64,000 nt of DNA, from the NCBI GenBank assembly GCA_013399855.1, contig VXAY01005257.1, positions 114,455 through 178,454 of the forward strand, given 5' to 3'. Positions 12,314-22,715 of this stretch are shown one piece after another (position 1 is the stretch's first letter; the number at the start of each line of letters is the position of its first letter). The notes below the pieces were generated by a model. The model had not been told where the DNA came from. It searched no databases and saw only the letters and a list, made by a program, of their open reading frames with translations. The position numbers were made by a program, and so were the translations under genes. This DNA is from Oxyruncus cristatus (taxonomy: Eukaryota > Chordata > Aves > Passeriformes > Cotingidae).

Positions 12314-15300
12314 ACACACACAGGAAGAAATTACAAAGGAACATCACTCCTTTGCATTGTTTTCCTTTTTCTTTCTTCCTTTCCTGTCCTGCGTGTGAAA
12401 GTCATTATATCTAAGAAAGGATGGAAAGCACACAGACACTTGATTTTCCATACTAAACCAAACAGTCTATAAGTGCAATCTTCCACATGACAGGGAGGCA
12501 ACTTCAATCTCCTTTCTTTCTTTCTTCCTCCTCACATCAGATGAAGACTGCAGCAACTCTGCTTCCTGAGTCCATAAACAAATTCTTAAATAAGTCTTCC
12601 AGCTGAAACAAAAGAACAAAACTGCAACAAGAAAAAAAAAACTTTTCTCCACTGTGAAGCACTGTGGAGACACTAAAAAGCACTGAAGTTTTTCATGCTA
12701 CGTAACTAGGAAAGAACCATATAGAGTTGGTTGCTGAGTTCAGACCTCAGCAGGCTTTCTAAAACTAATTCTAGGCTCAGCAGGACTGCACAAGATATCA
12801 CAAGCCTGTACGATCGCAGGTAATTACTCACACACGGAGCGATCTCAGCTTTCATCACAATACCAAAACTCTTACAGTTGCACACAGTAGCTGTAGCAAC
12901 TGAATGTTTACTCAAGAATACTTACATTATCTAAATGTCTCATCTAAAACGTGCACACATGTAAAATTCAGCTACAAGTTAGTGATACACATACTGAAAC
13001 TATATAGAAAAAAGCAAGGTGCCAAGGTACATAAACCAAGGTTTATCTTGTGAAGTTACAATTCCTGTTGACATGTGGAAGTTCAGGCTGTTGCAATCAA
13101 AAGGCGTGTTTGCAAGTCTAACATTTATAATTACACAAACATTCCCCCACCCTTAATGTCAAACACACTGAATGCCTTTCCGACAGTGAGAAGCTTTCCA
13201 GCTGGTGAAGAAAACAACATCAGGAATTCAATGTGTATTTTATATAAAACTATTATCTATCTACATTTTCAAAGAGAATGGAGTTCATTTTTTTCCAGTT
13301 TGTAACTGTACTATAGCGAGATGCCAGAAGAATGGATAAGATGTATAAAGATATACATATGAATATTCACTTACAAACTTCTCAAAAAACAGTACTAAGC
13401 TAATACATACCTTTATTAAATGGTGAACTGTTGTTATAAAATGCAGTGGTTCATATTTTACTTACACCTATTTAAAATACATGAATTGCTAAAGCAAACA
13501 TTCTTCATCTGTGACAAGATTACAGTCTCAATTAACCAGGCATTTGCAAACTGCTTACCAGTGATGTAGCATAAACTTCAAATGAAATACACTAAATCAA
13601 CTATAAATGGATCTTTCTCCTGCAAAGTTATTTCCACTTTGAAAGGCAAGAGTCAACCAAGATGGCAAGGGACCAGCAAGTAGAAATTCTGGCAATAACC
13701 CTTTGTAGGACTTCGGAAAATCCATCCTGGGTTCCTTCTCCTTCTTTTGTCTCTCTGGTGTTTAGACAACAGTGATCTTGGATTCGTACTCAGTTCTGAA
13801 ATCTTGCCATGTTACTAAAACAGCTTACCAAAGTGCCTGCTCTAAGAGATTAATTGCCTAGGCTTCTTGTACAATTGGTAGAGAGCATGACCTATGTCTT
13901 CTATTGATCCGTGCAAAAATTTTTCTATATTCCTTTGATCATGTAAAATATTGGCTTAAAAAATAGAATCAAGTTAACTGGTTACACCTGTATTGCTCCA
14001 AAATAAAGAATTTAGATATATTATTCATCCCTGATATACTCAGGGCTTTTTTTCCCAATAAATAGAAAACAATAAATAGAAAACAGGAGTATGCCATTTA
14101 TGAAAGCAAATTCAATACTAGAAGGGGAGGGGAGGCTAGGATACAGCTAGATTTGAATTACAACCCTACCAGCCTCAGACACATACTGGGGGGGTGGAAG
14201 GGGAAGAGCCACAGGGAAAAAAACTCCAAGTGATAGAAGTTCGAAATTAAAATACGCAGCATAGTATCAATCATATTACACCTGTCACTAAGATGAATAA
14301 AATGGTAATATTAGTAGCTGTTATTTTTACTATTCAGTTAGGCCATTTATCAGTAGCTGTGTTGAAAATTTCACATGCCAGCTGGAAGATCCATAGAGAC
14401 CAAATCTGCCTGAAGTACTGACACATATATAGTTTTCCTCATTTCCTCTCAGAGCACACCCTGCATTTTCTTTTCATGATCAGTTGGCCAAAACTACTCT
14501 TTTTAGAAATCAGGTAAAAAGGCCAATATCCACGAGGAGCTGAAAGTCTGCTTTGAATGGAAACAAAGTTTGAGTAACAGGGCTTCATTGAAACATGGCA
14601 ACAGAACAACTGCAGACCCCCACTCAGTTACCCTTTCAAATACTTGGAGGTCACTGCACCCCCCATGCTCTCATACCAGGAGAGCTTGTGCTGTACAACA
14701 GGACTGACAGCTGCAGAAGCTTACCTCAGGACTGCTTCCTGATGACTAATTTAAAATAAAATATCAGAGAACTCAGAAGGAGCATCCCCCTAGTCACCAG
14801 TGAGCAGAGAAGAGAGCAGATGCAAAACAACCCACAAATATATATTCTCCTTAGCAATAGCTGCAGCAGCAGTGGGTACAGTGGCAAAAATAAGAGTTTT
14901 TAAGGAACTATAAGCAAGCCAAATACTCTTCAACTATAGTGGTTTTAGGTTTTCAGAATAAAAAGTGCTTCATGTTGTATCTACTCTACTAGATGACAAA
15001 TGAAAGTGAAGTAGCTCTTAAGCATCAGGCTGATAATACAACTGTTCTCAGACAAACAAACGCTGCCTTTTCCAGTCCTGGCCTAAGAACATACTGTAGC
15101 CTAACAGTATGTTTCAGTATTTGTTAATCTTATGAGGTCAGTCGATTGCAGTTAATTTTTATTGCCCTATCTAAAATAAGAGGAAATGGAAATCATAAAG
15201 TTACCTTTCCCGATCATTCCTTAAGCACACCTAGCTTCCTAGAGGATAAACTACCCTCTGCTGGAATAAGAGAGAATTTACAGGCACGAAAACATGTCCT

Positions 15301-16965
15301 TAAAAAGTTGCAGACCTTCTTTGAAGCATTCAGCTGCAAATAAAGATTATCATTTGTTGCAGACTTACTAAAGCTGGAGCTTATTCCAACGATTTTGCAG
15401 CTAGTGTCATGTTAGTGAAAGATAACTGACTCACCTAACACATGAATCATTCCCACAAAATTAACCTTTTTTCAATGAGCTTAAATAAATTTTTCTAAGA
15501 ACAAAGCTGCTGATTTACAAATAGTATCTGGTAGCTTGTTAGTTTATATTATTATTTTCTTGCTCTGGAATCTCTCAGAATTCAATACTAAATGTGATAT
15601 AATTCACCCCATGCAATACTTGATCAAATACAACAACTATAAAAACTTTCTGAATAATTGTAATACCAAGCATTTATGAAAAAAGAAAAATCTTTCCCAA
15701 AGAGCTCAGCCTCAGCATTTATTCAGATAATTCTTCCACCAGATAACAAAAGAGCCATTGCATTCCCCTACTAATTATTAACCCATCCTGACAGCTAGAA
15801 ACACTTTCAAGTCCAGCCCCACAGTGGGCAGGATGGTACAAGAAGAAACTTCTATTAGACTTTCGGCTGATCATAACTCACACCTATCCTGAAATCGCAT
15901 GCCTAAGCCAGCCTTCATGATGCAAAGTTAGAACACAGCCTCAGCATATACTCTAAAGGATTCTTCCCTCTTTCTGAAGATGGTCCAGGTACCTTCATGG
16001 AAGAAAATAAATTTCACCTCAAAATCACTGACCATCTTCTTGGAGTGCATCAGGATAGAAACAGAGAACGCAGTTTGTGCATAGCTCATATGCTTTCCAG
16101 AGAAGCTTCAGTTTATTTTACGTGGAGGTGTTAAACAAAAAACAAAGCCAAGTATGACAACAAAGAAAGGAATGCTTCAAAACCATATCATGAGTTAAGC
16201 CACTTCTGTGACTGCTAATCCAGCTGCAAAAATCACAGGTTCACTGATCTCATCACAGGTGCCTTTGGTACACAGCTTTTAACAGCTGATAAAAGTTCCA
16301 AATTTCAAACAGAAATGCACAGCTTCAGTTCTTTCTTCAAAGCCACAGAACATAGCTGTGAAACACACCCTAGCATACCATCCTCACACCTCCAGAAAAA
16401 GAACAAAAGGAAAAAAAGCCTGATAATTTGTTGAAATTTCTAGCACACAGATACTGTCCCAGAATTACAGTCAGGATCCTTGGAAAGGGTCTTCAGTCTT
16501 ACTATTTCTCATGGAAAACCTGCAGAATAGCTAGAATGGGACAGGACCTGCCAGTTTAACTACTTCCTGTGCAGTTTTGGGCTGTTTCTGCTTCCACCAC
16601 AGCTTTTGATTACTGTAGTGCAACTGCTCACAACAAAATGAAACACTACAGGGCACCAGCTGCAGAAAACTAAAAAACATACAAAAAAACCCCCAATTAC
16701 TAACATTTACAAAGTGTATTTTAAAGTCCCCTGTAAAACGAATCCAGCATATATTTTAAAATACTAGTTTACGTCAGTGAAGGTAACAGTTTGTGCCCAA
16801 GAGGCTTTTAACTCAAAACATTTTTTTCTGCATAGGATCTGACTTAGCTGGCTACTTGTAAGTCATCAGGTAATGCCTTAAGTAGTCAAAATTATTTTAA
16901 GGGCTCTTCTAAGAACTTCTCATTTCTGCTGCTGGCCTCTGAAAGGCAAGTAAAAACTGCAAAAC

Positions 16966-17050
16966 TTAAAAAAAACCCTACCAAAAAAAACCCAAAAAAC
17001 AAAAAAACCAAAAAAAAAAAACCAACCAAACAAACAAACAAAAAAAAACA
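16966..17050. repeat. A-rich/AC low-complexity tract
   Basis: Runs of A are interrupted by CC or C, grading into CAAA repeats. This is simple sequence. It may be a degenerated poly(A) tail of a retroposon, but no retroposon body was recognised beside it. Confidence 0.85.
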
Positions 17051-17218
17051 GTCTAAGCAACAGTTGAGAGAGAAGCTATTTTAACCTACACTGCTCCAAA
17101 GAAAAAATAACTTAAAAGTATTTTAACTATTAATGCAGACTTCATAACTGCTAAAACAGAGCTATGTACCACTGCAGTGACAAAATCCTATTCAGTGTAC
17201 TATAAAGATTAACAGCAT

Positions 17219-17373
17219 CATTTAAACAAGAAAAAATAAAACAAAAAAAAACCCAAAACAAACAAAGAATCCCAAGTAAACAAAGAAACAAAACACCAAA
17301 AACAAACCCCAAACAAAACAAAAAACCTGAAACAACAACAACAACAAACAAACAAACAAGAAAAAAAACCAAC
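17219..17373. repeat. A/C low-complexity tract (CAAA/CAACAA type)
   Basis: A second simple-sequence tract of CAAA, ACAA and CAA units with A runs. Read on the - strand it gives a long frame rich in Phe, Leu, Cys and Val, which mimics membrane segments but reflects only base composition. Confidence 0.85.
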
Positions 17374-20300
17374 CACCAAAATCCAGTAGCATGATTGACT
17401 AATATGGAACACATGACTGTGGAGTAAATTACAGAGCTGTGTATTTTGGCATGATAGTGTCCCACGGGAGTGCAGAGGTGCCTTGCATGCCAGAGCACCA
17501 CTAGATCCCCTGGTAGTGGTAGTTTGCAGCTCTCCCCTAGACAGTCATGCAGCAAGAAGAGCAGGAATGGGACACGACTGCTCTCACTTGCCAGAAAATT
17601 CACTCACCCTGGGAAAGCCCCCACTTATCAAGATATTTTATCAGGAACAAAGGAAGTGTACAAGAAGTGTTAGTAACATTGCTAGTAACACTGGTAATAA
17701 CCAGAGTTCCTAAAAAAATAAATACTACTGTTACAATCTGCGATGATTTTATACAAAAATATGTGGGCAGAAAAGTATTATATTCTTTAAAATACAAAAT
17801 TTTTATCTACTTACAATGCTACTTCTGGCAAATGATGCTACAGAATTCCCACTTCCTTTGAAATATTTTTTTCAACTTACTCCATGTATAATTTTTCTAT
17901 TCTAATTATTCATTAAAGAAAGATTGTTATGTAACATTTGGTTCAGTTTATCTCCATTGTCTATTAATAATGATTTTATTTTGGCATACAGACAGAGTTT
18001 ACTCTAACAGTTGGGTTTTTTCCTGAAAAACTTTATGTGTCAGAAGTGTGACAGCTGAAAAAAAATTAAGCAAAAAAGCAACAACAAAATTTTCCCATAC
18101 CCAAATTTCCCATGAAAGGAGAAAGGCTGGCAAACTGTTATGTCAAGAATGTTGCTGAACTCCAGATATGTAATGGGAGTTTAACATGCAAAATGTTTTT
18201 CAGACCTGCAGCACACTAAGAGCAGTCCAAAGTTTCCAAAATTGTCTGTATATACACTTCCACCGCCTGCTGAACACACAGCTCCTCTGGAAGCGGAGCT
18301 CATAGAAGCACTGCCAGAAAATACCAATCAGTTCAAAAGTCTACATGAGCATTTTGGTGTTAAGACCACAGTTACACATAGCAGGGAGACCTGTGCACAG
18401 TTTATTTGCCTACGTTCCAGCTGCCTGTCAGCAGTGCAGGTAAGGTTTTGGAACCATCAGCTGGCTAAAGGAGATTTATAAAGAATATCACATGACAGCT
18501 GAGACACACTGAATAAATATGTAATGGAAGAAAAAAAAAAGTCAGTTAAAATCTTTCATCAAGCTAGAACTATGACCACAGTTAGTTACACAGCTCAACT
18601 AATTAGGCTATAATAGTTGACTCGTGTTTCAGAATTAACCTTCTAAAAATTGTAACATTATAATCAGAAAAATTTACTCTGAGGCAAGTAAAAGTAAATT
18701 CTAACTATTTTGTCTGTGCTCATGTTTTCTAGTCTAGTATTTTTTAAATCAATTGGGGGGGTTCCATAGATGATTACCACTCCCAAGCTTTCATTTTTAA
18801 TTCATCATATTTTCTCACGTAAGTCGTTCCTCTCAAACAGAAGTTCTTTAGTGATTACTCAATTATACAACGGGTGACATTTCAGCTATGAGAGCACGAC
18901 AACCCATGTTACAAGTGGAATTTCTTCATTTTTTCAGTTCCACTTTGAGTCTCTTCTTTGTTCTGAAGACTAAGAATTTCACATGATTATACATTTCATC
19001 TTGACTAGGAGTTCTACCATTAGTTAAGTGGGAAACTCCCAAAAGTTACTGAGTTTTTCTAATAACTCTGAAAGTTCTGCTCAATACAGTAAGCTCACAT
19101 GAAACCCATCCCACAATTCTGTGGCTCATTTCTATCATATTCTCTAATTAAAGAACTAACATTATTTCACAGAACTCATCTTACTATTCTTGCACTCAAA
19201 ATTTTGTTGTTTCTTCATTGATTTTCCTGACTTTGTCGCACTTTTTAGTTAGTACTTCAAATGCATCCTTTATAAGACAGACGTTATGGAACAAAAGATA
19301 GCATTCACTCTTTCACGTACACATTGATGTCTGTGCACCCACAGAACAACCTGAGCACCCTCTACTACAGAATGAACCTTCTGAAGACACACAACCTGTT
19401 ATAAGATGGTCTAAACACCTCGTAAGACTGGATGGGCAGATAAGAAAGTGGGAAAAATGCAGCAACAAAGAAACACAGATCATTTCCTCCACCTTTAGTC
19501 ATCAAAAACCTTTGCACCGCTTCAGGGAAGCAAGATAATTCTTTTCCCATATTGATAAATACTGCTGCACCTGTGTCAATTTATTCCCGTACTATGGCCT
19601 CTAATGCCAGAGCACCGAAATCTCCGTGCAGGAAAGAAGGACTATTGAGAAAGCACATGCAACTACACTTCCTGAATTCAGATTTTGCTCTGCACCTGCT
19701 CTGTTCGTGGAACAGTTAGAAAACTGTTTAAAAGATATGAAAAAACAACCTTTGTCCTGCACTTTCTTTGAGAATTATTTTGAAGTGCTTCTAATCTGCT
19801 TCTGAAAATTAGGCAAACCTAATTGAGCAACCTCTACTCCCACGTGTAGCTCTGTGCTTGTGTCATTAGAATGACTTTCTAATTTTGTAAAAGACAAAAA
19901 GCTGCCAATACTAGCAAAATGTAAGGAAATGCGCTGGTTTGTTTCCTCTGAGCAGACCAGATTGACACCACTGCCATGGGTTCTTTATCTCTATATGCGT
20001 TACATAAAAGTTCTTATTCTAAACCTGAATTTCAGTTTTCAAAGCAGTTAGGTAACAACAATAAAAAGCTGATCAAATTAAAAAAAGCTTTTTTTCTTCA
20101 TGTCTGCTCATACAGCACTGAAAACTGAAACTCTTTGTTCTCTTTCCCACAGTACACACTTGTCCTCACATATTTTGTTCTGTCAGTATTTTTGTCATCA
20201 GTATGTCATGATATTACCATGACTTCACTGATAGCAAGTCCACAGGCATCATGTTCATAGGTTTAAAAAAAACCAAAGAAACAGAGGGAGTAAAGACAAT

Positions 20301-20879
20301 AAGACTAACAAATAATAGATTTTCATGGTATTTTGCCTCTCATTGTCAGAGAGGAGGTTCTTGTGAGAATATAAATGCCATGCTTTGGGACACAGGTTTT
20401 GTATCCTTTGTAGCAACTAATGTCATCAAGTGTACAAGAAAGGGCATTAGACCAGATGGACCAGAGCGTGAAGTCCAGTGTGACAGTGCAAAGCCTCATC
20501 CCTCAGCCAAAAGCATTAGCACGGGTCACTAGTACAGAAACACCCATGCACATACTTGTGGTCGTAGGTTTTGTGTGGACATCTCTAGGCGAGGGACTAC
20601 ATCACCACCATCACCACTCGGGTGAAAGCTGCACATAGGCACTGCATGAAGCAAATGCTGCCCTTCCATCAGCCCAGATAAAACTGAACTACAATCATAG
20701 TGCTCTGCCAACAAGTGCAACCCTATTTCCAATTCATACGAGACTGCCTCACAGTCAAGACCGAACAAGTTCTTGGAACATACAAATGCATCCCTTGAAC
20801 CTACACACACCCTTCCTGTGCTCAGTACCCACGCAAAACAGAGGCCAGAATCAGGCAGTACAACAGGAAATCAGGCGTA

Positions 20880-21690
20880 CATCAGATCTTTTCTTCGCAG
20901 CGGGACACAGCGGTCACGCTGCCCCGCTGCCAGAGCACCGGCTGCGGGCCGTGCTCCCATGTGGCATCTCCTCTGTGATGAGCGGCCGGCGAGGCGCGGG
21001 GGTCCCACGGGCTCAGCGCTGCCCGTGGAGCACGGGCCCCCTTCCCGGCTCCCACGCCGGAGCGCGGTGGGCGCGGCAGTTCCTGGGGAAACACCGGTCC
21101 CCCGGGTCGCCGTCCAGGGCTTTGGGGGAGCCGCTAGCAGCCCGTTCTCACACTCCTCACCCCCACGGGGGCACGGGCGGCTCCGGCCGCAGGCGGCGCG
21201 GACCCCTGGGCCAGGTGCCCGCCCCGGCCCGGCCCNNNNNNNNNNNNNNNNNNNNNNNNNNNNNNNNNNNNNNNNNNNNNNNNNNNNNNNNNNNNNNNNN
21301 NNNNNNNNNNNNNNNNNNNNNNNNNNNNNNNNNNNNNNNNNNNNNNNNNNNNNNNNNNNNNNNNNNNNNNNNNNNNNNNNNNNNNNNCGCACACCGCCGG
21401 CCGGCGGACGGGGATGAGCCGCGGCCACCGCGCTGCCCCGGCACCTTCTCACGCCGCCCCCGCGGGCACCCCTCGCACGCCCGCTCAGGGCCGCCCCAGC
21501 GCGGCTCTGAGCGCTGCCCGGCGTCGGAGCGAGAGGCGGTGAGGCAGCTCCGCTCGATCCCCCTCGGCTCCGGCCCCGACCCCTGATCCCCCTCCGGGCT
21601 GGGGGCGGAGCTGCGGCAGGAAGAGGCAGCCACGGCTCCCCCGGCTGCGGTCGGTAGCTGCCGGACGACAACCCGCATCGGCCCCTTTTT
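20880..21690 (+). promoter_or_regulatory. CpG-rich promoter region of PTGER4 (contains a gap)
   Basis: Composition changes sharply from AT-rich to very GC-rich with many CG dinucleotides at about 20880, and returns to A/T homopolymer runs after about 21690, roughly 195 bases before the PTGER4 start codon. A GC box (GGGGCGG) lies at 21602-21608. No TATA box is evident. This fits a CpG-island promoter for the downstream receptor. In mammals PTGER4 has a non-coding first exon, and the equivalent exon and transcription start probably lie here or in the unsequenced part, so I cannot place them. Long frames on both strands through this block are by-products of GC content and gap filling. Confidence 0.75.
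21236..21387. other. assembly gap (152 N)
   Basis: An unsequenced run of N lies inside the GC-rich promoter region of PTGER4. GC-rich avian promoters often drop out of short-read assemblies. The true length and content are unknown, and the transcription start or part of the first exon could be hidden here. Confidence 1.
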
Positions 21691-21884
21691 AGGACTTTTT
21701 TTTTTCTTTCTTTAACTGAAACACGCCACTTTTTTAAAAAAGAAAATAGAAAGAAAAAAAAAAAAACTTCTCGCTCATTTGAATTCTTTCTCACTAAACA
21801 AGCCCCGTCCCCTCCCTTCTTCGTCTTTTTGTTTTCGGAGCCGACCTTGCCGTCTCTGGACTCACCGGCTGCAGCGTGGGCATC
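21691..21884 (+). promoter_or_regulatory. PTGER4 5' untranslated region and possible 3' splice site
   Basis: Between the CpG-rich block and the start codon lie T and A homopolymer runs (about 21687-21770), then a pyrimidine-rich tract (21806-21834). Two AG acceptors follow: GGAG ending at 21840, and GCAG ending at 21874, ten bases before the ATG. Known PTGER4 genes have a 5' UTR intron ending shortly before the start codon, so either could be its acceptor. The CAG at 21872-21874 fits the consensus better; the pyrimidine tract is closer to 21840. RNA data are needed to choose. Confidence 0.45.
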
Positions 21885-22715
21885 ATGTCATTCGACCCCA
21901 CCATCATGTCACCTGCGAACGGCTCTGCCAACGGGACCGCCAGCGGGGCCGAGGGCGGGAAGCCCCCCACCATCCCCACCGTCATGTTCATCTTCGGCGT
22001 GGTGGGCAACCTCATAGCCATCGTGGTGCTCTGCAAGTCCAGGAAGGAGCAGAAGGAGACCACTTTCTACACGCTGGTCTGTGGGCTGGCAGTCACCGAT
22101 CTCTTGGGGACCTGCTTGGTGAGTCCAGTCACAATTGCCACTTACCTGCAGAACCGCTGGCCAGGAGGACCTGCGCTGTGTGAGTACAGTTCCTTCATCC
22201 TCCTCTTCTTTGGACTCTCTGGCCTCAGCATTATTTGTGCCATGTCTATAGAAAGATACCTGGCCATCAACCATGCCTATTTCTACAACCATTATGTGGA
22301 CAAGAAGCTGGCAGGGCTCACGCTCTTTGCCATCTACGCTTCCAACGTGCTGTTCTGCGCCCTCCCCAGCATGGGGCTCGGCAAATCTACCATGCAGTAC
22401 CCTTACACTTGGTGTTTCATAGACTGGCGAACAAACGAGGCCACCCATGCAGCATATTCGTACATGTATGCAGGCTTCAGCTCCTTCCTGATCATGGTGA
22501 CTGTGATCTGCAACATCCTGGTGTGTGTGGCCCTCATTCGCATGCACCGCCAGTTCATGAGGCGTACGTCCCTGGGGACAGACACCACCTCCAGCCGTTT
22601 ATCTGACTTTCGCAGACGCCGGAGCTTCCGTCGGATGGCCGGAGCAGAGATCCAGATGGTCATTCTGCTCATTGCCACTTCCCTGGTGGTGGTGATCTGC
22701 TCCATTCCTCTGGTG
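21885..22715 (+). CDS. PTGER4: prostaglandin E2 receptor EP4, first coding exon (residues 1-277)
   Basis: EP4 is a plasma-membrane class A GPCR that binds prostaglandin E2 and signals through Gs to raise cAMP. This exon encodes the N-terminus to TM6. Visible features: two N-glycosylation sequons, NGS at 12-14 and NGT at 16-18; TM1 at about 28-51; TM2 61-87; TM3 98-122 with ERY at 123-125; TM4 141-163; the prostanoid-receptor loop motif YPYTWCF at 172-178; TM5 188-218; and TM6 from about 252. C99 and C177 are the expected extracellular disulfide pair. RRTS at 226-229 is a protein kinase A type site. The third intracellular loop lacks the Ala-rich insertion of the human receptor. I chose the ATG at 21885 (A at -3); a second in-frame ATG at 21906 has a near-identical context. 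The exon ends in phase 0 at a GTGAGT donor (22716). Confidence 0.97.

Larger units (their letters stand above)
5835..20870. other. gene-free DNA upstream of PTGER4
   Basis: No coding exon, RNA gene or clear transposon was recognised in these 15 kb. The DNA is AT-rich with simple tracts (annotated separately) and many frames shorter than 100 codons. The longest is 11402-11881 (144 codons from the ATG at 11447), which shows no recognisable domain. In human the counterpart upstream of PTGER4 is a gene desert with immune-disease association signals linked to PTGER4 expression. By analogy this stretch could carry long-range PTGER4 enhancers, but that is inference from synteny and no element is visible directly. 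Confidence 0.6.

Noticed and set aside
17151..17603. 150-codon minus-strand frame that looks hydrophobic
   Set aside because: The hydrophobic runs come from the complement of the A/C simple repeat at 17219-17373.
20599..20617. Short CATCAC repeat that reads as a His run
   Set aside because: A brief trinucleotide-like tract in a short frame with no gene context.
20773..21794. Frames of 200-300 codons across the GC-rich block on both strands
   Set aside because: They run through the N gap, which is read as open, and through GC-rich DNA with few stop codons. Their sequences are Pro/Arg/Gly-rich with no domain.
21909..22547. 212-codon frame antisense to PTGER4 exon 1
   Set aside because: It is a mirror of the strongly coding, GC-rich receptor exon on the other strand; it has no domain and no separate promoter.
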